From Aradus depressus (lineage: Eukaryota > Arthropoda > Insecta > Hemiptera > Aradidae): a stretch of DNA of 64,000 nt. Below the pieces are notes generated by a model. It was given only the letters and a program-made list of their open reading frames with translations. It did not search any database and was not told the DNA's origin. This document shows positions 24,456 to 35,639 of this stretch, piece by piece; within the stretch, counting starts at the first letter, position 1, and each line of letters opens with the position of its first letter. Location of the stretch: positions 33,923,489-33,987,488 of the forward strand of contig OY759224.1 of the NCBI GenBank assembly GCA_963662175.1, given 5' to 3'. Both the position numbers and the translations under genes were made by a program.

Positions 24456-25185
24456 AGAGTATGAAGTATAACATAAATGAAGATTTTGAACGAGGAAATG
24501 AAATGATCGAATTCATATATATTTAAATAAATGTAATATGACTTGTTTTGTACATGTACATTTAAGTAAAACACAATTTTTGTAATTTTGGTTTTTTGCT
24601 CTGGCCAGGGGGGGGGCGCGTGCCCCCATTTGTCTTATATCTGGCTGTTGTTTAGCCCTAGCCCTATTCCACCCTTTTATCGCTGTTTTAGGCCCCACAA
24701 TGAAGGTGTAAAGAGTAAAAATGATAATAAAATTCAAAAAATAAAAAAATGTGATGTCAGATAAAGTATTGCAAAGAGTAGAGGGGGTGAGAAGGATTTT
24801 ATTTTAAAATATAGGAGGGAGGCTTACAGTTTAAACCGGGATAAATGTCACTATCGATCCACCGATAAAAAAACCTATTTGTGGGGGCCAAATTTTTCTT
24901 CTTCTGGGCGGGGGGCCTCGGAGCCAATAAATTAACCAGCCTACAGTTGCTTTATGTTTACACTATGTCCGACATCCTTCGAAGGGACTGGCATTAATTG
25001 GAAACTGTCTGAGATATGAAGATTTTTACAGTTCCTTAGGCAATGGTGTAACTTCAAATTTTTGCGCCCCCCTCTCTCCCCCCCCCCCCCCTCAGGAGAA
25101 TTTTACCTTGAGCCTCCTATCAACCAAAAATTGACTTCTGCATAGAGGGGCAGAACGTTAATATTACATCCTCAACGACAAACAA
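24456..25185. other. Unassigned AT-rich stretch with C-runs
   Basis: Homopolymeric C near 25078-25092; nothing recognised. Confidence 0.4.
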
Positions 25186-25189
25186 AAAT

Positions 25190-25592
25190 AATAACATAAA
25201 AACAATTAACGCCAATAAAGCACGTATTGGAATCCAGATGGAATCCATATGTCCTTGTGATTTGGAATCGGTAGCGGATGCCAACCACATCATCTTGGCT
25301 TGCAACAAGCACACTAACGGTAGGGATCAACTGTGGAGAGCAATAACACAGACTGACTGCCCACTACCGGCTAACTTACAAACAATACTGTCACATAAAG
25401 AACACGACTTATACTTGGAATTATACAGCTACATTAAGACAAACAATATTACTCTGTGAACACACATACATACAGACACAAACAGGAACACACACTACTG
25501 ACTTATAAGTCACACTGATGACTTATAACATATTAATTAATAATGGCCAATGTGCACGTTCAATAAGGCCAAAAAGAGAAGAAAAAAAAACG
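25190..25592 (+). pseudogene. LINE ORF2 C-terminus with 3' UTR and A-rich tail
   Basis: The frame reads INANKARIGIQMESICPCD, then ESVADANHIILACNKH (Cys...His...Cys pattern), then SYIKTNNITL and a stop at 25459. This is the usual end of Jockey/I/R1-type LINE ORF2 proteins (KARIG, C-x-C, HIILAC, then a basic tail). Downstream are ACA-rich repeats and an A-rich tail near 25578-25592. The 5' part (endonuclease, RT) is absent. It is a different lineage from the 130-bp and 166-bp array parents, judged by sequence. Confidence 0.65.
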
Positions 25593-25925
25593 CCAATTAC
25601 TAAATAAAAAATAAACATAAAAAAAACTGATTGAAGGGATTATTATCATTATCATTATTCTGTTGAACAGAAACTTTTTAGTTATTAAAAATTTGGTAAT
25701 AAAATGTACGCACTTTTGATATATTTTTTTTTTCTTCAAAAATTGATGCAGGTTAACTTACCCGGTTACCGGATTTTGCAAAATTTTAAATGGGAATAAA
25801 AATCCGATAGGTGGTTCTGGAGTTAGGAGTGTGTCAGGGATTTAGGGGACAGGCCGATAAGCAAACACGGAAAAATGTGTGTTTGTTTTGTCCTGAAACG
25901 AAAAATTGTTAAGGAAATGTTGAAA
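25593..25925. other. Unassigned AT-rich stretch
   Basis: Nothing recognised. Confidence 0.4.
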
Positions 25926-25929
25926 TCAA

Positions 25930-26140
25930 CACTAAAACCTCGTCGGTAAATCACCGGTAATATACCTCCCCAGCACAAATTAATCAATTAAGTTTACGCT
26001 CTCCAGCTGAAACCAATCAACAGTTTTGGCTAAAAATCAATAGTTGATTTATTCAGGGACTTTGTGAATCCTCAATCTAAATTTCGTGTCGATAAATTCA
26101 TTTTTAGGTTAAGCCCCCCCCCCCCCCCCTCCCCTTAGTT
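25930..26140 (+). repeat. Repeat D, truncated copy
   Basis: 'ggtaaatcaccggtaatata', 'cttccccag'-like and 'aattaatcaattaa' followed by 'gtgtcgataaattcat'. It ends at a C-run near 26117-26132. Confidence 0.7.
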
Positions 26141-26481
26141 ATTACTACCTTAAAGTACTGTTGACCTACGGAACCCTTCAATGTGGGACCTCATACTTCT
26201 ATGTAATATTTTTTTAGTACCTGTCATAAAACGTTTTTCAAATACAATCCACGTGAGATGGCTGTCAGACATGGAAATACAAAGGGCTGGAAACTGTCAC
26301 CCAGAGGCAAAATGATGACAATATGTACGGTGATGATATTGTGGAGAAATAGAATGAAGAAAGAATATAGTTCATCAAAAACAGAATATCAGTGACAGGA
26401 GAAGTAGAAGATATGTGTTATTTGCAGAGACAGGGTTCATACCTCCCACTTCTCACTTTATTTGTTACTTAATGAGTTATT
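26141..26481. other. Unassigned
   Basis: No recognisable element; a short open frame at 26415-26606 overlaps the SINE and is not a gene. Confidence 0.4.
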
Positions 26482-26763
26482 GTGACTCATGCCCGGGCTT
26501 TAACAATGAGGTCATATCTCCTACTACCAGACCACTCTTGCGTCACTCTAGTGGACATGAACCCGTATATACTGTGGAAGTCTTAAATTTTGCCCACCCC
26601 AACTAAGGTAGCGGTCTTTAACGAGTACCTGACATCGGTTCGGGACCATTGCTTAACGTCCCATCCGCAGGATAGCGTGCTCAAGGTTTTTTCACCTTCC
26701 AAGTGGAAAAACCTATAGGCCCCGGCCGGCTTTCGACCCCGAGATGTTGAGCTCAGTAGGCAA
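26482..26763 (-). mobile_element. SINE-B copy, nearly full, minus strand
   Basis: The plus strand begins gtgactcatgcccgggc (the SINE-B 3' end) and runs back to 'cttaacgtcccatccgcagg' and the tRNA-like head remnant 'gagctcagtagg'. It is diverged from the 37295 copy. Confidence 0.75.
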
Positions 26764-26900
26764 TAACTAAATTTTTTTTTATGGTTTCACAACTAAATAA
26801 CTAGTATTGGCGGAGTTAAGAACTACACTATCTTAACCTCATTGATTTTTTTTTAACTATCTAGGCAATATACGACATTATAATTATAATAAACATGCAG

Positions 26901-27312
26901 GTTACCCGGCTTTGGCCGGAGTAACTTTACACAGGTTGGTAACTCTAAGCAGATTAGTAACTTTACACAGGTTGGTAACTCTAAGCAGATTAGTAACTTT
27001 ACACAGGTTGGTAACTCTAAGCAGATTAGTAACTTTACACAGGTTGGTAACTCTAAGCAGATTAGTAACTTTACACAGGTTGGTAACTCTAAGCAGATTA
27101 GTAACTTTACACAGGTTGGTAACTCTAAGCAGATTAGTAACTTTACACAGGTTGGTAACTCTAAGCAGATTAGTAACTTTACACAGGTTGGTAACTCTAA
27201 GCAGATTAGTAACTTTACACAGGTTGGTAACTCTAAGCAGATTAGTAACTTTACACAGGTTGGTAACTCTAAGCAGATTAGTAACTTTACACAGGTTAGT
27301 AACTCTAAGCAG
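26901..27312 (+). repeat. 36-bp tandem array, about 11 near-identical copies
   Basis: The array proper is 26921-27312. Units consist of two 18-bp halves, gtaactttacacaggttg and gtaactctaagcagatta. It is preceded by a palindromic GC motif, acccggctttggccgg. Both strands are open throughout because 36 is a multiple of three and lacks stops, which explains the 144- and 163-codon open frames; neither is a gene. Confidence 0.92.
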
Positions 27313-28007
27313 GCATGTATGTACCCATCGTTATTCGTTGGCATAAAGTTTCCTTCTTTTACTTCTCTAGCACCAAAAGAAGGTGTTATAACTTCAAATA
27401 CTTTTCATAAAGTCAGATAAATAATGCGAACCTAAAATTAAACTATTAAGTTATAGTAGAACAACTTTTCCCCCAACAGAACATAGGTAAGTCCTTAAAT
27501 TGCCTTCAATTTTGATTAAAGAGACAAGTTAGGTATATAAAAAAAACAACCTACTTAACGAAAAGTAACATTAGAATATATTTATAGAAAGTAGAATTGA
27601 CATTCATGCCTAAAGAAATTGAAAACACAACACAATAAACAGGGACAAACACCCGTTAATAGGCTTTCCATATAGCGACTTCGGAACCATAAAAAAGAGA
27701 ACTACATATTGAGATATTCGATTTCGCCTATCGATACTATATACACAAAAATCAAATATTTTGTTTAAAAAAGGCAAAATAGGAATTTTTTCTTTGGCCT
27801 ATAACCACCGCGGAAGTTAAGGAATTCATTGAAAAAAATTTATTGAAAATAGGTCCAATAGTTTTTAAGATTAGCCCGAACATTAAACAAACGCTGGCTT
27901 TTTATACTCATATATTAGTAAGATTACCCTTCTTTGTAATATTTTTTAAAGCTATTTCGGTCAAATTAAATATTTCTACATATTTGAAACATTATTACAT
28001 GTTTGTA
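27313..28007. other. AT-rich stretch, nothing recognised
   Basis: No motif or repeat noted. Confidence 0.4.
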
Positions 28008-28252
28008 CATATCGCTACCTCAGAACAAAACTGTCACAACTAAAAAAATGTGAATTTTGGGAAATCACGTTTCAAAATTCACTGATCCTTAATGGTACTT
28101 TACTTTTGATATTTAGAAAACTGCTAGATATTGCTAGAGCAATAAGTTTTTACACGGTTAATAGTACTTACTTATTCCCATTCTTCCTATGAGATAAGTA
28201 CGAATTCAATATTTTTTGAGTTGTGACAGTCTTGTTATGAGGTAGCGATATG
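28008..28252. mobile_element. 245-bp MITE with ~50-bp terminal inverted repeats
   Basis: The left end CATATCGCTACCTCA... continues to 'actgtcacaact', and its inverted copy closes the element (agttgtgacagt ... ggtagcgatatg). No coding frame. A target duplication is not clear, so the superfamily is open. Confidence 0.65.
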
Positions 28253-28599
28253 TCACCCACCATCTTAATGTTATTACGTATAACCAAAAACCCTAAGATG
28301 TCGGTTCCAAGATGTAGATTTATTAATATGAAATGCGAGAACAATATTATTAAAAGCTCCGAGTCAAGGAGAAATCTTCATGCAAAACGACCCAGATTTG
28401 TATTTGCCTATTACAATTTCTGCAATTAGTTTTCATGTTCAAATAGTAACATCTAGTTGGTAGGTACACAAAGGGACCTGAACTACGAAAGGTGAGCAAA
28501 CAGAGAAAAGCGACTTTTTTAATGAAATCTGTGCTTATCTGATGTGAAACGAGCTAAGGCAATTGTGTTGTGTTAGCTGAGGGTTGAAGAACAAATCTG
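28253..28599. other. Unassigned
   Basis: Nothing recognised. Confidence 0.4.
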
Positions 28600-29290
28600 C
28601 CTTCTGAGGTTCGGGCCCTGTCTCAGCACTTGTAGTCTGTTTCATGTAACTTTACCTATCTATATGCCCCCACTCCTAGCTACCCCACTCTGTCCTTGTC
28701 TCAACAACTCGGTGCCAAACCAACGCTTTAGGAGACAAAAGGAGAAATGGGGAGACCAACATAGCCTTCTGGTAGCGGACCCTGTCTCAGCACTTATAGA
28801 GTCTGTTTCATGTAACTTTATCTATCTAATGCCCCCACTCCTAGCTACCCCCACTCTGTCCTCATGTCAACAACTCGGTGCCAAACCAACGCTTTAGGAG
28901 ACAAAAGGAGAAATAGGGAGACCAACATAGCCTTCTGGTAGCGGGCCCTGTCTCAGCACTTGTAGTCTGTTTCATGTAACTTTACCTATACATCAACCCC
29001 CTCTCCCCGGCTCCCACCCCCCACTCTGCCCCTATAGATAAGGAAGTGGTACGCTCCAAGTTAGTAGGAGAAACAGAGAGTTCAACGGGCTTCCAGGTGT
29101 CAGCAGTTTTAGAGAGTCTGCTTCTTGGAACGTTTACCTTCAGATCAACCCAACTCCTTAGCTCCCATCCTCAATCCTTCCTTATCTCTATAGCTGGTTC
29201 CTGTGCCAAAGACGTGCAAGATAGGAGAGAACCATTGATACTAAGTCAGCTTTCTGGAATGCGGGCATAGGCTCAGCAAGGCTTCTCCAC
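28600..29290 (+). repeat. ~165-bp tandem repeat, three good copies and one diverged
   Basis: 'ccctgtctcagcact' occurs at about 28616, 28782 and 28947, followed by 'gtctgtttcatgtaacttta', 'ccccactcctagctacc' and 'caactcggtgccaaaccaac'. The fourth unit, near 29085-29290, is clearly diverged. No coding sense. Confidence 0.85.
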
Positions 29291-29384
29291 TCACTGCCTG
29301 GCAGTTTAATGAATTGGCACTCCACAATCCGAAACAGAACATGAGAAGAAAAAAGTTTTTGTCATCAACGCCAATCTCAATTTA

Positions 29385-29590
29385 ATTAACTACTTCTCCA
29401 GAATTAGTTAATTAAATGTTCGCTTAACACAAAAGCTCTCATAACTGTCGTTATAATGAATGTAACGGCAGAAATATTTAAATTCATTAAATAAGGACAT
29501 CACCATTTTCGGCCCTTTTAGCCCAAATGGTAGCTTAATTCGTGCTGGCGAAGTACATTATCGGTGATTCACCGACCACTTTTTGTTAAT
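29385..29590 (-). repeat. Repeat D, 5' part, minus strand
   Basis: 'acacaaaagctctcataact' then 'gaagtacattatcggtgatt' and 'caccgac' match the D head in reverse. Confidence 0.65.
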
Positions 29591-30264
29591 ATTTCATGTC
29601 CCCCCCCTCCCCCCCATGATGGGGGAATATTGTTGTTTAGGATGTCTCACTTCTGTTGTGCCCTAAACCCTGCCTGTGTCCCAAATATCATACTACTAGA
29701 CTCTGAAGGTTTTGATTTCGACGTCATATATTATTGGGTCATATATACATTTTTTTACGTCAAAGATAACAATTAACATAAAATGTGGCGATGTAACTTT
29801 TAATAATCGCGCGTTAAAAAAACGTAATAAACGAAGAGAAAAGTTTCCAACGTCAAACGTTAATTGAACGCCTTGTATATGCTAACAGAATAAAAAAAAA
29901 AGAAATTTTTAATAAACATTAATATTTCATAAATTATTTCACTTTTCTCTCATGCCTTCATAATTTTTGGTACCTCAAAAAATACTGTATAAAACATGCT
30001 TAAATAGGTTTTTTTTCTTAAACAAAAAAAAAAAAGAACATTATCTTAATAATGAAGAGAAAAAAAAAGGCTTTGTTCAGTAGAAGGAAGAAAAGGAATA
30101 TATTTCATAAAATTACATTTTCAGCAAACTGAACACCCCCCCCCCCCCCCCCCCCCCCCTCCACCTTTCTCAGTTTTAATACATTCAACATAACGCCCCA
30201 AGAAATACAGAAATTGAACACACCAAGACTTTTCACAGGATATATTTTATATTATATATATATA
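29591..30264. other. AT-rich stretch with a C31 run
   Basis: A C homopolymer of about 31 bases is at 30129-30159; otherwise AT-rich with A-runs and no gene. Confidence 0.5.
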
Positions 30265-30387
30265 AAGTCCAAAACGTTTATAACGAACTTCGAGGGACTG
30301 GCGGTTTTTGTACGTTGTAGCCGGTATTCTCTTTAAGCGGTTATAACAAACAGCCCTTTTTAAGTTTATGACTGTTATAAGATAACT

Positions 30388-33300
30388 CGCCTAACCCATG
30401 GCCACCTCATCAACAGGTCGAAGGCCCCGGACTGTGGCAGGTGTGGGGCCTGGCCTCTCGAGGAGTGCCCTGGATATGAGGAAATACTAAAGGCCATGGG
30501 TTTGTGAATGAGAGATGCTCGGAGACAACTCATCTATGGAAGCCGTCCTAAGCTCAATGAAGAGAAGCCACCTCATAAACAGGTCGAAGGCCCCGAACTG
30601 TGGCAGGTGTGGGGCCTGGCCTCTCGAGGAGTGCCCTGGATATGAGGAAATACTAAAGGCCATGGCTTTGCGAATGAGAGATGCTCGGAGACAACTCATC
30701 TGTCGAAGCCGTCCTAAGCTCAATGAAGAGAAGCCACCTCATAAACAGGTCGAAGGCCCCGAACTGTGGCAGGTGTGGGGCCTGGCCTCTCGAGGAGTGC
30801 CCTGGATATGAGGAAATACTAAAGGCCATGGCTTTGCGAATGAGAGATGCTCGGAGACAACTCATCTGTCGAAGCCGTCCTAAGCTCAATGAAGAGAAGC
30901 CACCTCATAAACAGGTCGAAGGCCCCGAACTGTGGCAGGTGTGGGGCCTGGCCTCTCGAGGAGTGCCCTGGATATGAGGAAATACTAAAGGCCATGGCTT
31001 TGTGAATGAGAGATGCTCGGAGACAACTCATCTATCGAAGCCGTCCTAAGCTCAATGAAGAGAAGCCACCTCATAAACAGGTCGAAGGCCCCGAACTGTG
31101 GCAGGTGTGGGGCCTGGCCTCTCGAGGAGTGCCCTGGATATGAGGAAATACTAAAGGCCATGGGTTTGCGAATGAGAGATGCTCGGAGACAACTCATCTA
31201 TCGAAGCCGTCCTAAGCTCAATGAAGAGAAGCCACCTCATAAACAGGTCGAAGGCCCCGAACTGTGGCAGGTGTGGGGCCTGGCCTCTCGAGGAGTGCCC
31301 TGGATATGAGGAAATACTAAAGGCCATGGGTTTGCGAATGAGAGATGCTCGGAGACAACTCATCTATGGAAGCCGTCCTAAGCTCAATGAAGAGAAGCCA
31401 CCTCATAAACAGGTCGAAGGCCCCGAACTGTGGCAGGTGTGGGGCCTGGCCTCTCGAGGAGTGCCCTGGATATGAGGAAATACTAAAGGCCATGGCTTTG
31501 TGAATGAGAGATGCTCGGAGACAACTCATCTATCGAAGCCGTCCTAAGCTCAATGAAGAGAAGCCACCTCATAAACAGGTCGAAGGCCCCGAACTGTGGC
31601 AGGTGTGGGGCCTGGCCTCTCGAGGAGTGCCCTGGATATGAGGAAATACTAAAGGCCATGGCTTTGTGAATGAGAGATGCTCGGAGACAACTCATCTATC
31701 GAAGCCGTCCTAAGCTCAATGAAGAGAAGCCACCTCATAAACAGGGCGAAGGCCCCGAACTGTGGCAGGTGTGGGGCCTGGCCTCTCGAGGAGTGCCCTG
31801 GATATGAGGAAATACTAAAGGCCATGGGTTTGCGAATGAGAGATGCTCGGAGACAACTCATCTATCGAAGCCGTCCTAAGCTCAATGAAGAGAAGCCACC
31901 TCATAAACAGGTCGAAGGCCCCGAACTGTGGCAGGTGTGGGGCCTGGCCTCTCGAGGAGTGCCCTGGATATGAGGAAATACTAAAGGCCATGGGTTTGTG
32001 AATGAGAGATGCTCGGAGACAACTCATCTATCGAAGCCGTCCTAAGCTCAATGAAGAGAAGCCACCTCATAAACAGGTCGAAGGCCCCGAACTGTGGCAG
32101 GTGTGGGGCCTGGCCTCTCGAGGAGTGCCCTGGATATGAGGAAATACTAAAGGCCATGGGTTTGCGAATGAGAGATGCTCGGAGACAACTCATCTATGGA
32201 AGCCGTCCTAAGCTCAATGAAGAGAAGCCACCTCATAAACAGGGCGAAGGCCCCGAACTGTGGCAGGTGTGGGGCCTGGCCTCTCGAGGAGTGCCCTGGA
32301 TATGAGGAAATACTAAAGGCCATGGGTTTGCGAATGAGAGATGCTCGGAGACAACTCATCTATCGAAGCCGTCCTAAGCTCAATGAAGAGAAGCCACCTC
32401 ATAAACAGGTCGAAGGCCCCGAACTGTGGCAGGTGTGGGGCCTGGCCTCTCGAGGAGTGCCCTGGATATGAGGAAATACTAAAGGCCATGGGTTTGCGAA
32501 TGAGAGATGCTCGGAGACAACTCATCTATGGAAGCCGTCCTAAGCTCAATGAAGAGAAGCCACCTCATAAACAGGTCGAAGGCCCCGAACTGTGGCAGGT
32601 GTGGGGCCTGGCCTCTCGAGGAGTGCCCTGGATATGAGGAAATACTAAAGGCCATGGCTTTGTGAATGAGAGATGCTCGGAGACAACTCATCTATCGAAG
32701 CCGTCCTAAGCTCAATGAAGAGAAGCCACCTCATAAACAGGTCGAAGGCCCCGAACTGTGGCAGGTGTGGGGCCTGGCCTCTCGAGGAGTGCCCTGGATA
32801 TGAGGAAATACTAAAGGCCATGGCTTTGTGAATGAGAGATGCTCGGAGACAACTCATCTATCGAAGCCGTCCTAAGCTCAATGAAGAGAAGCCACCTCAT
32901 AAACAGGGCGAAGGCCCCGAACTGTGGCAGGTGTGGGGCCTGGCCTCTCGAGGAGTGCCCTGGATATGAGGAAATACTAAAGGCCATGGGTTTGCGAATG
33001 AGAGATGCTCGGAGACAACTCATCTATCGAAGCCGTCCTAAGCTCAATGAAGAGAAGCCACCTCATAAACAGGTCGAAGGCCCCGAACTGTGGCAGGTGT
33101 GGGGCCTGGCCTCTCGAGGAGTGCCCTGGATATGAGGAAATACTAAAGGCCATGGGTTTGTGAATGAGAGATGCTCGGAGACAACTCATCTATCGAAGCC
33201 GTCCTAAGCTCAATGAAGAGAAGCCACCTCATAAACAGGTCGAAGGCCCCGAACTGTGGCAGGTGTGGGGCCTGGCCTCTCGAGGAGTGCCCTGGATATG

Positions 33301-33635
33301 AGGAAATACTAAAGGCCATGGGTTTGCGAATGAGAGATGCTCGGAGACAACTCATCTATGGAAGCCGTCCTAAGCTCAATGAAGAGAAGCCACCTCATAA
33401 ACAGGTCGAAGGCCCCGAACTGTGGCAGGTGTGGGGCCTGGCCTCTCGAGGAGTGCCCTGGATATGAGGAAATACTAAAGGCCATGGGTTTGCGAATGAG
33501 AGATGCTCGGAGACAACTCATCTATGGAAGCCGTCCTAAGCTCAATGAAGAGAAGCCACCTTATTGAATTAATTTAATCAAGTATATGGCGTCAAAAATC
33601 TATGACATTAGACGCCGATAAATAAAATTATTCTA
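30388..33635 (+). mobile_element. LINE C-terminal fragment with 13-bp target duplication, internally amplified
   Basis: TTATAAGATAACT is present at 30375-30387 and 33636-33648. The insertion starts CGCCTAACCCATGGCCACC, coding RLTHGHLINRSKAP then DCGRCGAWPLEECPGYEEI, the same block as RLTHGHLMSRSPPLDC in the LINE at 61030-61525. The last unit ends KLNEEKPPY and a stop at about 33567, followed by ~70 bp of AT-rich 3' sequence. Between these ends lie the 19 units of the 166-bp array. Confidence 0.75.
30399..33563 (+). repeat. 166-bp minisatellite from a LINE C-terminus, about 19 copies
   Basis: Units begin near gccacctcat and include 'ggtcgaaggccccgaactgt', 'ggcaggtgtggggcctggc' and 'agagatgctcggagacaac'. 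Few positions vary (atggSttt, ctatSgaag, aggKcgaag), and variant patterns recur in blocks. 166 bp is not a multiple of three, so all three frames are sampled; the many 70- and 98-codon open frames on both strands are by-products. One frame is the real ancestral one: NCGRCGAWPLEECPGYEEIL. Confidence 0.92.
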
Positions 33636-33789
33636 TTATAAGATAACTTCATACCTATGTATTATGTACATATGTGAACCTATGTACATAATATTGAAAT
33701 GAGTAGGTAGTCATTAAATATATAATGTGTTATCAAAATCTATGTATGCATTTAAAAAATGTATACATATACATAATTATGTACTGTTA

Positions 33790-34040
33790 TTGTTTAAACC
33801 AATCTAGCAAAGCATTTTCTATGTTAGAGTGATTAGATGAACGAACCCGGTTTGCCTTTACGCACTTATTAAATTGTGTAATAATTTTCTCTCGGTGTTT
33901 CATCATTCCAGCAATTGTTGAGCGCGATGTTTGAAATTCACGGGCGATCGAGCTCGCGGAATCACCGGAAACAACTCGGCAAATTATTCCGAAATGCTCC
34001 TCAATTGTAAATTGTTGCCGAGGCCTGTTTTCGTGTATAA
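33790..34040 (-). pseudogene. pogo/Tigger transposase, N-terminal helix-turn-helix fragment
   Basis: The minus-strand frame reads NRPRQQFTIEEHFGIICRVV, then SGDSASSIAREFQTSRSTIA, GMMKHREKIITQF, and ends NIENALLDWFKQ with a stop. The series TIEE...GDSASSIAREF...SRSTI...REKI...LDWF is characteristic of the CENP-B/pogo-type N-terminal DNA-binding region. No downstream DDE domain follows, so the element is an internal-deletion derivative or truncated relic. It lies inside the terminal inverted repeats described at 30265-34262, close to the right end, as expected for the 5' part of the transposase gene. Confidence 0.75.
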
Positions 34041-34262
34041 AAAGAAAATGAAATTGAAAAACAGTTGGGCAAATGCATGTAAGTCAACAAAACCTTTATT
34101 TTCATTAAAAACCTGAACTGTACGCAGATATTTACGCCGCCACGTAACCGATATTTCAACAGCTACTGTTGCGAGAAATGTGTTCGCTCTAACCGATGTG
34201 TTCGTTGTAAGCAATATCCGATTGTACACTATATCCGGTGTCGTTATGAACGATTTTGACTA

Positions 34263-34603
34263 TATATTGAAACAAATTTTAGTTCTCTTAAATTTATTAT
34301 CTTTTTGAATAGGTAACTAAAATGGGCGGTGAATTCTTTTAATAAAAATGTTTTCATGGAATAAGATTTTAATATTTTACTTTTTTTTTAATCTTAACAT
34401 AGATCGGTAGACGGTGATAATATAAAATTTATTTTTTATTCACTCACATGATCACTATCTATCCTCCAATCCTTCTCCATTGCTCTTCTCAGTACATCAT
34501 AGGCTCATCGGATCCTTCCTTCCACCTGCATTTCTTCCTGACTTACTCCAGACTTCCAACTCCACAAAGAATCTTCACTCCTCCAGTCAACTCTCCAACA
34601 ACC
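34263..34603. other. Unassigned
   Basis: AT-rich then pyrimidine-rich; no gene. Confidence 0.4.
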
Positions 34604-34880
34604 GTCCACTTTCACTCTCTCTCCCCAACCACCTTCCTCCTTCACTCTCTATCTCCAACCACTTTTCCAACAATCTTCCTCCTTCGCTCTCTATCTCCAA
34701 CCACTTTTCCAACAACCTTCCTCCTTCACTCTCTATCTCCAACCACTTTTCCAACAACCTTCCTCCTTCACTCTCTCTCTCCAACCACTTTTCCAACAAC
34801 CTTCCTCCTTCACTCTCTCTCTCCAACCACTATTCCAAGAACCTTCCTCCTTCACTCTCTATCTCCAACCACAACAGACT
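34604..34880 (+). repeat. 42-bp pyrimidine-rich tandem repeat, about six copies
   Basis: 'tccaaccacttttccaacaa' recurs every 42 bp (34653, 34695, 34737, 34779, 34821). Multiple frames stay open on both strands for that reason (Ser/Thr/Pro-rich or Glu/Arg-rich), none of them a credible protein. Confidence 0.9.
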
Positions 34881-35069
34881 CCCTCCTTCCACCGCTCTCT
34901 CTCTTCCCCCACTCTTCTTGAATCCTCAGTTCTGCCACTTTGTTAATAGTGTTTTTTTTATTTATTTTATTATTATATTTTTTTATATTATAATAATTAT
35001 ATTTTTCTTTATTTAATATATTACCCAACCCTTATTTCTACATGTTACAATATATGCGCTATTGCAACC
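34881..35069. other. AT-rich spacer
   Basis: Nothing recognised. Confidence 0.4.
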
Positions 35070-35180
35070 TTTGAATATTAGCGCAAACGGTCTACTGGTT
35101 TTGGAGGAAAAGCGACAATTTAATTGATTAACTCATACTGGGGAAGTACATTGCCGGTGATTCACCGACAACTTTTTTTT
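35070..35180 (-). repeat. Repeat D head fragment
   Basis: 'attagcgcaaacggtctact', 'ggttttggagg', 'ctggggaagtacattgccgg' and 'tgattcaccga' match the D head in reverse. Confidence 0.75.
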
Positions 35181-35639
35181 ATTTATTTTGGAACCTGTGA
35201 AATGTAAAGTGTTTGAGGCAAAATGAGAATTAGGGTCGATGGAGTGGGCCTGGAATGGAAGCCACCTCCAAGTCAAGTGTTCCTTTGATCTGTGATCCGA
35301 GTAATGTGATTGCATGTTCACCTGGTTCGTTGGGTAGGCAGATAGCTTGCAGTGCCTCTCTCCAACATTCCAGTCACCCAGTGTGCAGTCTGCAAGGTGA
35401 AGGATTGTCCTTGAGGTAGCATGGGCAGACTCTTCAGTCTATCCAAAAAAAAAAGTTCGTGTTTTCAGAAGCTGCGTGAAGTTAACAGATTTCCAAGTTA
35501 TATGTTGGTATTCACAATTTTTTTCCCCCTCATGGTAAGTCATATCGACTAAATACAGAGACGACAAATTAATGTTTATAGATAATTCGTAAAAATGTGT
35601 TAGTTTTACTGAACTGGTTCCTATATACCATTTTTACTT
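35181..35639. other. Unassigned
   Basis: Moderately GC stretch at 35210-35440 without a recognisable protein or RNA. Confidence 0.4.

Larger units (their letters stand above)
30265..34262 (-). mobile_element. pogo/Tigger-type transposon remnant interrupted by a LINE array
   Basis: Ends are inverted copies: 'AAGTCCAAAACGTTTATAAC' on the left and 'TAGTCAAAATCGTTCATAAC' on the right (reverse strand), both followed by GA and both set in TA-repeats as expected for TA-target elements. The right side encodes a transposase N-terminal DNA-binding region on the minus strand (33790-34040). The DDE catalytic domain is not present. The original element is split by the LINE insertion at 30388-33635, leaving about 740 bp of its own sequence. 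Confidence 0.7.

Noticed and set aside
26853..27346. Open frames of 163 (-) and 144 (+) codons over the same stretch
   Set aside because: Both strands of a 36-bp stop-free repeat; not genes.
30399..33563. CGRCGAWPLEECP read as a retroviral/Gypsy-type gag zinc knuckle
   Set aside because: The CCHC His is missing, and the preceding RLTHGHLINRSKAP matches the C-terminal block of the LINE at 61030, which explains it better.
30487..33567. More than thirty open frames of 70-98 codons on both strands
   Set aside because: By-products of the 166-bp array sampled in three frames; only the NCGRCGAW frame has an ancestral meaning.
34448..35016. Open frames of 157 and 178 codons (+)
   Set aside because: Low-complexity 42-bp pyrimidine repeat; three frames open at once.
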